Source: Chitinophagales bacterium (GTDB lineage Bacteria; Bacteroidota; Bacteroidia; Chitinophagales; Chitinophagaceae). Taken from it: DNA of 48,519 nucleotides. The notes beneath the pieces were generated by a model. That model saw only the letters and a list, made by a program, of their open reading frames with translations, was not told the origin of the DNA and ran no database searches. Position numbers and translations under genes: made by a program. Position 1 is the stretch's first letter. Each line of letters begins with the position of its first letter. Below are positions 27,386-36,375 of the stretch, piece after piece. The stretch lies in assembly GCA_017303395.1 (NCBI GenBank), contig JAFLBN010000018.1, positions 1 through 48,519 on the forward strand, read 5' to 3'.

Positions 27386-28207
27386 TTAGTCGAGAAATAA
27401 GTCTTTTTGAAGCTTGCCTCCGGGTGTCATTGCGTACTGGTCAAGGTCTGTAATGCCCGCTTGTTTCAATACGTCTTCATCTATCAATGTCTGTCCCGTA
27501 TAGCTTTCGCATGGTTGGTTGATGATATGATACACAGCATCAGCAACAATATCGGGCTTGCGGCTCATAGCCATCAGCACATCGCCACCCAACAGGTTTT
27601 GTACGGCTGCGGTAGCAATTGTTGTAGCAGGCCACAGCGCATTTGATGCTATTTTATACTTCGCCAGCTCTGCAGCCCAGCCAACAGCCATCATGCTCAT
27701 ATTGTATTTAGCTATTGTGTAAGCAACATTGTCCTTAAACCACATGGGGTTCAGGTTGAGTGGGGGAGACAATGTAATGATATGCGGGTTGTTACCTTTC
27801 TTTAGCTGTGATATACAATGCTTAGTAACAAGGAATGTACCACGAACATTTATATCGTGCATCAGGTCGAAGCGTTTGGCTTCTGTGTTTTCGGTATTGG
27901 TAAGCGATATGGCAGATGCATTGTTGACAAGGATGTCGATTCCTCCAAAAGCTTCCACTGTTTTGTTTACCGCATTGATAATCTGTTCTTCGTCGCGGAT
28001 ATCGCAAGGTATTGCTATTGCTTTGCCACCGGCAGCTTCTATTTCTGCAGCAGCGCTATAGATGGTTCCACCCAGTTTCGGATTTTCCTCTACAGATTTA
28101 CCCAGTACTGCAATATTTGCACCTTCCTTTGCAAGACGTAGGGCAATGGCTTTGCCAATTCCTCGGCTTGCGCCTGTAATAAATACTGTCTTCCCCTGCA
28201 GTTTCAT
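27386..28207 (-). CDS. SDR family oxidoreductase (HSDL2-like)
   Basis: This NAD(P)-dependent short-chain dehydrogenase has cofactor motif TGASRGIGKAIALRLAKEG and structural motif NNASAIS. The active-site region is TLSPPLNLNPMWFKDNVAYTIAKYNM, where YTIAK gives the Tyr and Lys. The Ser is in TLSPP. The region around SVEENPKLGGTIYSAAAEIE resembles hydroxysteroid-dehydrogenase-like 2 proteins, which lack a defined substrate. The start at 28207 is preferred over an upstream ATG at 28276 because MKLQGKTVFITGASRG is the normal N terminus. It is the first gene of the operon with the ABC transporter and surE. Confidence 0.9.
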   Translation of the reverse strand: MKLQGKTVFITGASRGIGKAIALRLAKEGANIAVLGKSVEENPKLGGTIYSAAAEIEAAGGKAIAIPCDIRDEEQIINAVNKTVEAFGGIDILVNNASAISLTNTENTEAKRFDLMHDINVRGTFLVTKHCISQLKKGNNPHIITLSPPLNLNPMWFKDNVAYTIAKYNMSMMAVGWAAELAKYKIASNALWPATTIATAAVQNLLGGDVLMAMSRKPDIVADAVYHIINQPCESYTGQTLIDEDVLKQAGITDLDQYAMTPGGKLQKDLFLD

Positions 28208-28264
28208 AATAGTGTATCGTAGTTGTTTAAGAAAAGTTACAATTATTATTAGCCACAATGCAAC

Positions 28265-28292
28265 AAAGGGTGCCACAATTGTGACACCCTTT
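28265..28292 (-). terminator. 28-nt near-perfect palindrome after yceI-like gene
   Basis: AAAGGGTG and CACCCTTT flank the inner palindrome CACAATTGTG, with a single C/A mismatch between them. It lies 22 bp after the stop of the YceI-like gene and upstream of the SDR gene. On the minus strand it is followed by TTTGTTG, a weak U tract. It probably acts as a terminator, but its symmetric inner part would also suit an operator for the SDR operon. Confidence 0.6.
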
Positions 28293-28314
28293 GCATTTAT
28301 CGCCCCTAATCTTA

Positions 28315-28845
28315 TTAAGACGCTTTTACAAATTCTACCGCAGCGTGCAGTTTTACATCATCACTTACTACCAGTCCACCGGCTTCTGTAACTGCGCTCC
28401 AGTGCAGACCGTATTCCTTACGGTTTATTTTGCCCTCTACCACGAAACCTGCACGGATATTGCCCCAAGGGTCTTTTATAGTACCACCATATTCTACATC
28501 CAGCACGATAGGCAGGGTAGTTGCGCGGATGGTAAGATTGCCATGCAGTTTGTAGTTTTCGTCATCTACTTTCTTCAGTTCTGTGCTTTCAAATTTGATT
28601 TGCGGGTGGTTTGCAGCATCAAAGAAATCTTCAGACTTCAGGTGTCCGTCACGTTGTTCATTTTTAGTTGTGATAGAATCAACATCAGCCGTGAAATTGA
28701 TTTTTGCGCTTGCAAAATCATCACCTTCAGTAGTTACGCTTGCATCGAATTTCTGAAACTCGCCTGTAACATTTGAAATCATCATGTGGCGCACTTTGAA
28801 TTGTATTTCTGAGTGCGAAGCATCTAATGCCCAGTTTGTTGCCAT
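28315..28845 (-). CDS. YceI family protein
   Basis: This 176-aa lipocalin-like beta-barrel of the YceI family is thought to bind isoprenoid-type lipids. The pattern is WALDASHSEIQFKVRHMMIS at the N terminus, then VTGEFQKFDASVTTEGDDFA and RDGHLKSEDFFDAANHPQI, and the C-terminal INRKEYGLHWS. No signal peptide is present, so this is a cytoplasmic form. It is 21 bp downstream of a MarR regulator on the same strand, a common pairing in Bacteroidota, and is probably controlled by it. Confidence 0.93.
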   Translation of the reverse strand: MATNWALDASHSEIQFKVRHMMISNVTGEFQKFDASVTTEGDDFASAKINFTADVDSITTKNEQRDGHLKSEDFFDAANHPQIKFESTELKKVDDENYKLHGNLTIRATTLPIVLDVEYGGTIKDPWGNIRAGFVVEGKINRKEYGLHWSAVTEAGGLVVSDDVKLHAAVEFVKAS

Positions 28846-28866
28846 AATTGTATTGTTTTATAGTTT

Positions 28867-29322
28867 TTAATCAGTTTTTCTAAGTTTTTCCAGCAATTGG
28901 TTCAGTACAGCAGCTTCTTCATTATTAATGCCAATCGTTTGCTTGTTGATGGCTGCCAGTGCATCATTAGCCCTTTGCAGTGTTTGTATGCCGGTATCAG
29001 TTAGTGAAATAATGGTTTCGCGCTTGTCTTCTTTTGAAGTGGTGCGCATTACCAGCTCTTTGGCTACCAGCCTATCAAGTATACGTGGAACATTCGAGCT
29101 TTTTTCAATCATCCTGCTAGCTATGTCCTTTACGCACATGGCTTCGGGGTGTTTACCCTTCAGTATTCTCAGTATGTTGAACTGTTCAGAGGTAATACCT
29201 ATCTCCTTCATTGTGCTGCTTACATTATCACGCATCCAGTAGGATGTGTATAATATATTCAGCGTCGCTTTGTGTACCTCGTCGTTGAACTTGTTGGTTT
29301 TTAATACATCTTCAAGTTTCAT
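28867..29322 (-). CDS. MarR family transcriptional regulator
   Basis: This 151-aa winged-helix regulator has recognition region ITSEQFNILRILKGKHPEAM, then VKDIASRMIEKSSNVPRILD, and the wing MRTTSKEDKRETIISLTDTG. Dimerising helices lie at both ends. It is the first gene of a two-gene unit with the YceI-like gene. The palindrome ATGTACGTACAT, 11 bp before its ATG and inside its promoter, is a likely site of autoregulation. The inducing ligand is unknown. Confidence 0.92.
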   Translation of the reverse strand: MKLEDVLKTNKFNDEVHKATLNILYTSYWMRDNVSSTMKEIGITSEQFNILRILKGKHPEAMCVKDIASRMIEKSSNVPRILDRLVAKELVMRTTSKEDKRETIISLTDTGIQTLQRANDALAAINKQTIGINNEEAAVLNQLLEKLRKTD

Positions 29323-29326
29323 AATG

Positions 29327-29358
29327 CAAATATATGTACGTACATCTAATTAAACAAA
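29327..29358 (-). promoter_or_regulatory. marR-yceI promoter with embedded palindromic operator
   Basis: On the minus strand TTTG (29358-29355), a 20-nt spacer and TATATTTG (29334-29327) fit the Bacteroidota -33/-7 consensus. The perfect 12-bp palindrome ATGTACGTACAT (29334-29345) lies in the spacer and touches the -7 box. The -7 box ends only 4 nt before the ATG, so the transcript would have almost no 5' leader. Confidence 0.75.
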
Positions 29359-29401
29359 ATAGAATTCATAGATATTGGTATTGATAGAGTGGGGTAAAAT
29401 G

Positions 29402-29428
29402 AAAAAGGTGCTCGTAAGAGCACCTTTT
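29402..29428 (-). terminator. Intrinsic terminator of the small lipoprotein gene
   Basis: AAAAGGTGCTC / GAGCACCTTTT with loop GTAA is a perfect 11-bp stem 21 bp downstream of the stop codon. It has A/T runs on both sides. Confidence 0.85.
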
Positions 29429-29448
29429 AAATGAAATCAGATTAAAAA

Positions 29449-29667
29449 TTAGTCCAATTTGCAAGTGTAAGTGATACCAGCAACAGAAGTAGCTTTTGCA
29501 GAACAAGCTGATTCAGCATCAGATTTCTTTTGCTTACCCAGATCATAAGATACAGTCTGAGAAACACCGCTTACTGTCATTGTACAAGTACATTTGTAAT
29601 CTTTCTTGCAAGATGTGAAAGATACTGCTAACAGAGCAAGTGCTGCGATTGGGGCGATTTTTTTCAT
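29449..29667 (-). CDS. Small cysteine-containing lipoprotein
   Basis: This 72-aa lipoprotein has signal KKIAPIAALALLAVSFTSC and then KKDYKCTCTMTVSG. The mature part has five cysteines counting the lipid-anchor Cys. CTC and two later Cys (ESACSA, YTCKLD) could form disulfides. It has its own -7 box (TAAATTTG at 29703-29696) and terminator, so it is an independent transcription unit. Small lipoproteins of this kind are frequent in Bacteroidota and have no assigned function. Confidence 0.8.
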   Translation of the reverse strand: MKKIAPIAALALLAVSFTSCKKDYKCTCTMTVSGVSQTVSYDLGKQKKSDAESACSAKATSVAGITYTCKLD

Positions 29668-29695
29668 AATTAAGTGTTTGATTTTTTAAGTATTA

Positions 29696-29703
29696 CAAAT
29701 TTA
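29696..29703 (-). promoter_or_regulatory. -7 promoter box of the small lipoprotein gene
   Basis: TAAATTTG on the minus strand, 28 nt before the ATG at 29667, fits TAnnTTTG. A matching -33 is not clear. Confidence 0.5.
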
Positions 29704-29840
29704 ATGTTTAGTTTAAATTTTACATATAGATGACAAAGATTTTTTTTTCTGCCCTACCTGTTACACAAAGGTATTCAACGGCTTCAGTACGTATAATACC
29801 GTGTAGCAGGTAATTTTACTACGTGCTGGCACGGATATAT

Positions 29841-29867
29841 AGGTGAGAGCATTTATAGCTCTCACCT
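29841..29867 (-). terminator. Hairpin after the secreted T9SS protein gene
   Basis: The perfect 10-bp stem AGGTGAGAGC / GCTCTCACCT with loop ATTTATA lies 13 bp downstream of the stop of the 29881-31086 gene. The U tract is poor (ATATATCC). Confidence 0.6.
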
Positions 29868-29880
29868 TGAAATAAACCTG

Positions 29881-31086
29881 TTAACGAGTCAGGATTATTT
29901 TTTCGATATGATTCACTTCTTTACCAGTAATCTGGACGGTATAATTGCCCGATGGCAGGCTGCTTTCCAGTTCTATCTGTTTTTGTTGTTCATCCTTAAG
30001 CTTGCCCTGATAAACTACAACACCTAGCATATTGGTGATTTTTACATCATAATCTCCCTGTGCAGGCATTGTGATGTTTAACTGGCCAGTGGTAGGGTTG
30101 GGGTGGATGGATATCTTAGAATTTAGAATGCTATTTTTCTTTGAGAAATATAGCTCACTTTCTGTTGCGTTGTTTTTTGATAAATTATTTTCTTCTATTG
30201 TTGTTTTCCCAGCAGGACCATTGCAAGGTTTATTAAATAGTCCGAAAACTGATTGACAATCTTCAGTGCCAGGAACAATCTGCGCTACAAAATATGAACC
30301 GGTAGATACTGTAAGTGTTGTGTTGTTCTCGAAATCGATGTATTGTCCAGCGTTAAGATACGTAGGTGTTCCTGCAATGTTATTAACCATATTACATCCA
30401 CCAGGGAAAGAGCTTCCAATATCGAATGCACGTTTTGAAGTAACACCACTTGGTATATTGCCACAAGAGTAAGTTGTGGATCCGACGTCGCAGACAACTA
30501 CATAGTCAATCTCAAGTTCTGCTTGTTTCCCGTCATAGCCACCTCCTGGTAATGGGGCTCCATTTGTTTCAAGTTGTGGATATATCAATATTTGGTGTGT
30601 AGTTGGGAAGACATTATAGTAGTCAATCGTTGCAACCCAATTGTAATTAGTGACACTAGGACCTGTATATGTAGCAATCCATTGTGTATTTGGAGCATTG
30701 GGTGCAGGCTCACCACAATCAGGCTTACTATGTTGTGATAATCCAGATGTAGCAAGAACTAATATTTTACTATCTCCAATCTTTTTATAATTTTTAATTC
30801 CTATTTGGATTTTATAATGACTGGTAGCAGGAAATACACTGTTTTGAAATATCCCTTCTCCTTCATTACGTCTTGCCCACATAAAAATGTATGAGGGATA
30901 AAATTGAGGTGTTCCATGCGATCTTTCCCAGTTGTTTGGAATACCGTTAAATGAAGGACAATCATCATTTAGTTCAGGAGCTACGTCACACATGTGGTAA
31001 TTTGTTACTGTGTTGTAGCTTGCTTGTCCAATACTATCATAATAGTTGACAAATATGGCTATTAATAATATTATTAATTTTTTCAT
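29881..31086 (-). CDS. Secreted T9SS type A sorting-domain protein, function unknown
   Basis: This 401-aa protein has a signal peptide (KLIILLIAIFVNYYDSIGQ). About 280 residues that I do not recognise follow. They contain scattered Cys (HMCDVAPELNDDCPSF, VVCDVGSTTYSCG) and Trp/Tyr-rich strands. A short adhesin-like segment (YIDFENNTTLTVSTGSYFVA) comes next, then the T9SS type A sorting domain (SIHPNPTTGQLNITMP, then LPSGNYTVQITGKEVNHIEK). It is therefore exported and attached to or released from the cell surface. It lies 17 bp downstream of the repeat-containing secreted protein gene and is probably cotranscribed with it. Confidence 0.82.
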   Translation of the reverse strand: MKKLIILLIAIFVNYYDSIGQASYNTVTNYHMCDVAPELNDDCPSFNGIPNNWERSHGTPQFYPSYIFMWARRNEGEGIFQNSVFPATSHYKIQIGIKNYKKIGDSKILVLATSGLSQHSKPDCGEPAPNAPNTQWIATYTGPSVTNYNWVATIDYYNVFPTTHQILIYPQLETNGAPLPGGGYDGKQAELEIDYVVVCDVGSTTYSCGNIPSGVTSKRAFDIGSSFPGGCNMVNNIAGTPTYLNAGQYIDFENNTTLTVSTGSYFVAQIVPGTEDCQSVFGLFNKPCNGPAGKTTIEENNLSKNNATESELYFSKKNSILNSKISIHPNPTTGQLNITMPAQGDYDVKITNMLGVVVYQGKLKDEQQKQIELESSLPSGNYTVQITGKEVNHIEKIILTR

Positions 31087-31103
31087 TTGAAAAGGATCTT
31101 TAA

Positions 31104-32123
31104 TTATTTACTTGTTAATTGTTTTTTTAAATTGTTAATCTCTTTCTGTTGTTGTATTATATACAAGGTGAGCTCTTCTACTTTTTGCAGTAGTTTTGCA
31201 TCCATCTGTGCAAGGTCGAGACCCTCTTTATGTACTTCAGCAGTGCTTGGTATTTCTGGCAGGTGTTTATTTTTTTGTATGAATTTTTCTACTTCAGAAA
31301 GTGGTCTCAGTTCATAAGTTTCATCAAAAACGAAATCACTCCAGTTTGTAGGGTCACTGCTAAGCGCCACTTTTACTTTTTCTGTCAAAATACCATCTTG
31401 TACATATAGTTTATATCCACTAGGCATTGAAACAGATGTTCCTATACGAAGTTGACCATCAATATATCCATTACCTTGAGCTAATACATCCCAAGTAGTG
31501 ATAGTGCCATTGCAATCAATAGCCCCTGTTGTTGTTGTAGTGCCGACTTTTAATGTGTTATTAACATATCCATTACCATGAGCTAACATATCCCAAGTAT
31601 AGACTGTACCGTTACAATCAACAACACCTGTTGTAGTTGTAGTTCCCACCTTTAATGTGTTATTTACATATCCATTACCTTGGGCTGATAGATCCCAAGC
31701 GTACGCACTACCATTTACTTTAAGGTCATTTGATACTTCCGCATCACCATTGCTTTTTACTTTAAAAAGTGGCGTCCATGTAGAACTGTTAGGGTGATTT
31801 ACGACTTCAAAAGAAGAAGTTGTACTGCTTATAGTACTGTTGGTAGATTGAAAACGGATAGTACCCGGATCTGCAAATGCAGAAGTGCCAGTAAACATAA
31901 ACAAAGAAGGGCCATTGTCTTGGTTGTTGTTTGCATAGAGTTGAAAGTAGCTTGTAGTATTGCCGATTATTGCACGAGGCCAAGTGCCACTATGAAACGA
32001 CCATCTTTCAATACCATTGTCAGATGTGAGTAAATCGCCGGATAGTGAAAACTGTGCTTTTGCTTGTGTAGTGATAGCGCTGAGGGCAATGAATGAGAGA
32101 AGTTTTAAGGTTTGCTTTTTCAT
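31104..32123 (-). CDS. Secreted repeat protein with coiled-coil C terminus
   Basis: This 339-aa exported protein starts MKKQTLKLLSFIALSAITTQ; an upstream in-frame ATG at 32183 lacks a sensible signal. The middle has three consecutive 34-residue repeats around NGYVNNTLKVGTTTTTG and CNGTVYTWDMLAHG. The C terminus (YELRPLSEVEKFIQKNKHLP, then EIPSTAEVHKEGLDLAQMDA) ends in a Leu/Lys/Gln heptad helix (VEELTLYIIQQQKEINNLKK). This tail is very common in secreted Bacteroidota proteins and recalls phage tail-fibre ends. Fibre-like trimerisation is a reasonable guess (inference). No T9SS domain is present. Confidence 0.8.
   Translation of the reverse strand: MKKQTLKLLSFIALSAITTQAKAQFSLSGDLLTSDNGIERWSFHSGTWPRAIIGNTTSYFQLYANNNQDNGPSLFMFTGTSAFADPGTIRFQSTNSTISSTTSSFEVVNHPNSSTWTPLFKVKSNGDAEVSNDLKVNGSAYAWDLSAQGNGYVNNTLKVGTTTTTGVVDCNGTVYTWDMLAHGNGYVNNTLKVGTTTTTGAIDCNGTITTWDVLAQGNGYIDGQLRIGTSVSMPSGYKLYVQDGILTEKVKVALSSDPTNWSDFVFDETYELRPLSEVEKFIQKNKHLPEIPSTAEVHKEGLDLAQMDAKLLQKVEELTLYIIQQQKEINNLKKQLTSK
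31460..31700. repeat. Three in-gene tandem repeats of 102 bp
   Basis: The string ATCCATTACC occurs at 31466, 31568 and 31670, exactly 102 bp apart, within near-identical surroundings. The period equals 34 codons and encodes the NGYVNNTLKVG repeat of the secreted protein. The middle and third copies are most alike. Confidence 0.9.
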
Positions 32124-32496
32124 AAAAAAATTTGGTTTTAAAAGGTTAAGGCATAAAGTTGGGGTAGTGGCAGATAGGTTCAACGCGCCATCATACGGAT
32201 GGCTGGTTTGGTTCTACGAAAGTGGCTTTTCATCATACAGGGTTGTTATTTATATGTGTTTATTTGCTGTTTTTGTCCACATTTTCAGAAAAAAAACGCC
32301 ATTTTCACATTTTTGGAATATTTTTTGCTCTTTAAGAATATTCTTTCCTATATTTGCAATCCCAATTTTTGGTTGGGATAAGCACGTGCACTTATTTATT
32401 GATCAATTTTATTGTTACAGTTTGAACCTGTACTGTTAGCTAACGCTATACGGTATGGGGATTTTTGTTTTGTAAAAAAGGAGTTTTTAACATACT
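32124..32496 (+). promoter_or_regulatory. rpoBC promoter and leader region
   Basis: This 373-nt gene-free stretch has TTTG (32324-32327), a 21-nt spacer and TATATTTG (32349-32356), a textbook Bacteroidota promoter. The leader is then about 135 nt. It contains three small inverted repeats in a row: TACAG/CTGTA (32416-32432), GTTAGCTAAC (32435-32444) and ATACGGTAT (32448-32456). AGGAG lies about 14 nt before the rpoB ATG, an unusual purine-rich site for this phylum. The part 32124-32320 shows nothing that I can name. Confidence 0.75.
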
Positions 32497-35400
32497 ATGG
32501 CTATACCACAAAAACGAACTGCATCCGGCCGCGTTAACTTCGCGAAGATTCATGATGTTGCTGAAACACCTGATCTGCTGGGCATTCAGCTGCAATCGTT
32601 CCAGGATTTCTTCCAGCTCGAAACCACGCCTGATAAGCGTGATAATGAGGGCTTGTTCCGTGTGTTTCAGGAAAATTTTCCTATCACGGATACACGCAAC
32701 ATTTTCGTTCTCGAGTTTTTGGATTACTTCATCGACCCGCCACGCTACACTATCGAAGAGTGTATGGAGCGCGGCCTCACGTATTCAGTACCGCTGAAAG
32801 CGAAACTGAAACTGAGCTGTAATGATGAAGAACACGTTGACTTTGAAACCATCGTTCAGGACGTGTTTTTGGGTAATATCCCATACATGACTCCACGCGG
32901 TACTTTCGTTATCAACGGTGCTGAGCGTGTAGTTGTATCTCAACTGCACCGTTCTCCGGGCGTATTCTTCGGCCAGAGCGTTCACCCTAATGGTACTAAA
33001 ATTTACAGTGCACGCGTAATACCTTTCAAAGGTGCGTGGATGGAATTTGCTACAGACATTAACAATGTAATGTATGCTTACATCGACCGTAAGAAAAAAT
33101 TCCCTGTAACAACACTGCTTCGTGCTATTGGCTTCGAAACAGACAAGGACATCCTTGAACTGTTTGGTATGGCAGACGAAGTGAAAACAGATAAGAAAAC
33201 ACTTGAAGCACACATAGGCCGCCGTTTGGCTGCACGTGTGTTGCGTACATGGACAGAAGACTTCGTAGATGAAGATACAGGTGAGGTGGTGACTATAGAG
33301 CGTAACGAAGTAGTACTGGATCGTGATAATATACTGGACGAAGACAACGCTGCTATGATTCAGGAAATGGGTATCCCTACCGTATTCCTGCAGAAAGAAG
33401 AAGTAAGTGGTGACTTCTCTATCATCTACAATACTTTAAATAAAGATACTTCAAACTCTGAACTGGAAGCCGTTCAGCACATCTACCGCCAATTGCGTGG
33501 TTCTGATGCGCCGGATGATGAAACAGCACGTGGTATCATTGAAAAATTATTCTTCAGTGATAAGCGTTATGATCTGGGTGAAGTAGGTCGTTATAAAATC
33601 AACCGTAAACTGGGTCTGGATATCAACCTTGATACAAAAGTATTGAGCAAGGAAGATATCATCTCTATCATTAAATATCTGGTTCGCCTGACTAATGGTA
33701 AAGCAGAGATTGATGATATTGACCACTTGAGCAACCGTCGTGTACGTACAGTTGGTGAGCAGTTGTTTGCACAGTTTGGTGTTGGTCTGGCTCGTATGGC
33801 TCGTACTATTCGTGAACGTATGAACGTTCGTGATAATGAGGTGTTCACGCCAATCGACCTGATTAACGCGCGTACGCTGTCTTCAGTTATCAACTCATTC
33901 TTCGGTACATCGCAGCTGTCTCAGTTCCTTGACCAAACCAATCCGCTGTCAGAAATAACGCACAAGCGTCGTATATCTGCCCTCGGTCCCGGCGGTCTTA
34001 GCCGTGAGCGTGCAGGCTTCGAGGTTCGTGACGTTCACTACAGCCACTATGGTCGTCTGTGTACTATCGAGACACCGGAAGGTCCGAACATCGGTCTTAT
34101 CTCTACGCTTTGCGTACACGCTAAGATCAATGACATGGGCTTTATCGAAACTCCATACCGTAAGGTAAAAGAAGGTAAGGTTGATCTGAAACATCATCAC
34201 TACCTGAGCGCGGAAGAAGAAGATGAAGCGAAAATTGCCCAGGCAAACGTTCCGCTGGACGACAAAGGCAATTTCGTAGAAGATAAAATCAAATCTCGTC
34301 AAACAGGTGACTTCCCGATCCTGGAGCGCGAAGAAGTAGAATACATGGACGTGGCACCTAACCAGATTGTTGGTTTGAGTGCGTCACTGATTCCGTTCCT
34401 TGAGCACGATGATGCCAACCGTGCGCTGATGGGGTCGAACATGCAACGTCAGGCTGTTCCGCTGATTCGTCCACAAGTGCCTATCGTAGGTACAGGTCTG
34501 GAAGCTAAAGCTGCACGCGATGCACGTATACAAATACATGCAGAAGGTACAGGTGTTGTAGAATACGTAGATGCTAACCAAATCCACGTACGTTACGACC
34601 GTAGCGAAAACGCTCGTCTGGTATCGTTCGAGGATGATCTGAAAGTATATACACTTACTAAGTATAAGAAAACCAACCAAAGCACCAGCATTACACTGAG
34701 GCCAAGCGTAAAAGTAGGGCAGAAGGTGAAAGAGGGCGACTTCCTGACAGAAGGCTACGCTACTAAAGATGGTGAACTGGCACTGGGCCGCAACCTGAAA
34801 GTTGCGTTCATGCCTTGGAAAGGTTACAACTTCGAGGATGCCATCGTAATCAACGAAAAAGTAGTACGCGAAGATCTGTTCACATCCATCCACATTGATG
34901 AGTATGAACTGGAAGTACGTGATACTAAACTGGGTGAAGAAGAGCTGACTCCGGATATACCAAACGTATCTGAAGAAGCTACTAAAGACCTGGATGAAAA
35001 TGGTATCATCCGCATAGGTGCTCACGTAGGTGAGGGCGACATCCTGATAGGTAAAATCACCCCTAAAGGTGAAACTGACCCTACGCCGGAAGAAAAGCTG
35101 TTGCGTGCCATCTTTGGTGATAAAGCAGGTGATGCTAAAGATGCATCATTGAAAGCACCAAGTGGTACAGAAGGTATCGTTATCGATAAACAACTGTTCC
35201 AACGTGCTAAGAAGGACAAGAATTCTAAGGTTCGTGAAAAAGCACAACTGGAAAAAATAGAAAAAGTTCACGAGAAGAACCTCGAAGACCTGAAGAACCT
35301 GTTGATGGACAAGCTGATGACACTGTTGAAAGACAAGTCTTCTGCGGGTATCACTAACAACTTCGGCGAACTGATTCTGAGCAAAGGTGGTAAGTTCAAT

Positions 35401-36309
35401 TCTAAAACATTGGGCTCTATCGACTTCCAGAATGTGAACCCACTGAACTGGACAGGTGATAAAACAACGGATGATCTGATCAACCTGTTGTTGCACAACT
35501 ACAATATCAAATTCAACGAAGAACTGGGCCGTTACAAGCGCGAGAAGTTCAACCTGAGCATAGGTGACGAACTGCCTGCAGGCGTATTGAAACTGGCTAA
35601 AGTTTACCTGGCTAGTAAGCGTAAGCTGAAAGTAGGTGATAAGATGGCCGGCCGCCACGGTAACAAAGGTATCGTTGCTAAAATAGTTCGTGATGAAGAC
35701 ATGCCGTTCCTGGAAGATGGTACGCCGGTTGACATCGTACTGAACCCGCTTGGTGTACCTTCTCGTATGAACCTCGGACAGATTTACGAAACTATCCTTG
35801 GCTGGGCAGGTGAAAAACTGGGTGTGAAGTTTGCAACGCCAATCTTTGACGGTGCCGCAGTTAGCGAAATCGACGAACTGATTCACGAAGCAGGTTTGCC
35901 AAACTTTGGCCACACATATCTGTATGATGGTGAAACAGGTGAGCGCTTCCACCAGAAGGCTACCGTTGGTATCATCTACATGATTAAACTGCACCACATG
36001 GTTGATGATAAGATGCACGCTCGTTCTATCGGGCCGTACAGTCTCATCACACAACAGCCATTGGGTGGTAAGGCACAGTTCGGTGGTCAGCGTTTCGGTG
36101 AGATGGAGGTATGGGCACTTGAAGCATATGGTGCTGCCAACATTTTGCAAGAGTTGTTGACACTGAAATCGGATGACATCATGGGTCGTGCGAAGACTTA
36201 CGAAGCCATCGTGAAAGGTGACAACGTACCTAAACCGGGCATACCAGAATCATTCAACGTATTGGTGAATGAACTGCGTGGTCTGGGTCTGGAACTGAAA
36301 TTTGAATAG
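32497..36309 (+). CDS. rpoB: DNA-directed RNA polymerase subunit beta
   Basis: The 1270-residue beta subunit of RNA polymerase forms half of the active-site cleft and the rifampicin pocket. The rifampicin cluster reads [20 protein letters not shown] and then [16 protein letters not shown]. The positions equal to E. coli Asp516, His526 and Ser531 keep their sensitive residues. Other landmarks are [26 protein letters not shown] and the C-terminal [20 protein letters not shown]. The gene starts a two-gene operon with rpoC and has its own promoter. The ribosomal genes rplKAJL that usually precede it are absent. Confidence 0.99.
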   Translation: MAIPQKRTASGRVNFAKIHDVAETPDLLGIQLQSFQDFFQLETTPDKRDNEGLFRVFQENFPITDTRNIFVLEFLDYFIDPPRYTIEECMERGLTYSVPLKAKLKLSCNDEEHVDFETIVQDVFLGNIPYMTPRGTFVINGAERVVVSQLHRSPGVFFGQSVHPNGTKIYSARVIPFKGAWMEFATDINNVMYAYIDRKKKFPVTTLLRAIGFETDKDILELFGMADEVKTDKKTLEAHIGRRLAARVLRTWTEDFVDEDTGEVVTIERNEVVLDRDNILDEDNAAMIQEMGIPTVFLQKEEVSGDFSIIYNTLNKDTSNSELEAVQHIYRQLRGSDAPDDETARGIIEKLFFSDKRYDLGEVGRYKINRKLGLDINLDTKVLSKEDIISIIKYLVRLTNGKAEIDDIDHLSNRRVRTVGEQLFAQFGVGLARMARTIRERMNVRDNEVFTPIDLINARTLSSVINSFFGTSQLSQFLDQTNPLSEITHKRRISALGPGGLSRERAGFEVRDVHYSHYGRLCTIETPEGPNIGLISTLCVHAKINDMGFIETPYRKVKEGKVDLKHHHYLSAEEEDEAKIAQANVPLDDKGNFVEDKIKSRQTGDFPILEREEVEYMDVAPNQIVGLSASLIPFLEHDDANRALMGSNMQRQAVPLIRPQVPIVGTGLEAKAARDARIQIHAEGTGVVEYVDANQIHVRYDRSENARLVSFEDDLKVYTLTKYKKTNQSTSITLRPSVKVGQKVKEGDFLTEGYATKDGELALGRNLKVAFMPWKGYNFEDAIVINEKVVREDLFTSIHIDEYELEVRDTKLGEEELTPDIPNVSEEATKDLDENGIIRIGAHVGEGDILIGKITPKGETDPTPEEKLLRAIFGDKAGDAKDASLKAPSGTEGIVIDKQLFQRAKKDKNSKVREKAQLEKIEKVHEKNLEDLKNLLMDKLMTLLKDKSSAGITNNFGELILSKGGKFNSKTLGSIDFQNVNPLNWTGDKTTDDLINLLLHNYNIKFNEELGRYKREKFNLSIGDELPAGVLKLAKVYLASKRKLKVGDKMAGRHGNKGIVAKIVRDEDMPFLEDGTPVDIVLNPLGVPSRMNLGQIYETILGWAGEKLGVKFATPIFDGAAVSEIDELIHEAGLPNFGHTYLYDGETGERFHQKATVGIIYMIKLHHMVDDKMHARSIGPYSLITQQPLGGKAQFGGQRFGEMEVWALEAYGAANILQELLTLKSDDIMGRAKTYEAIVKGDNVPKPGIPESFNVLVNELRGLGLELKFE

Positions 36310-36375
36310 TTTTCTTTGACGTAAGACATCAAAGGATTAACAACAAAATTTTTTAAAAAATACTTCTTTCTTAAT

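Noticed and set aside
32394-32410. CACGTG/GTGCAC palindromes in the rpoB leader as a specific operator
   Set aside because: They are short, overlapping and not symmetric beyond 6-8 bp, and no partner regulator is known to me.
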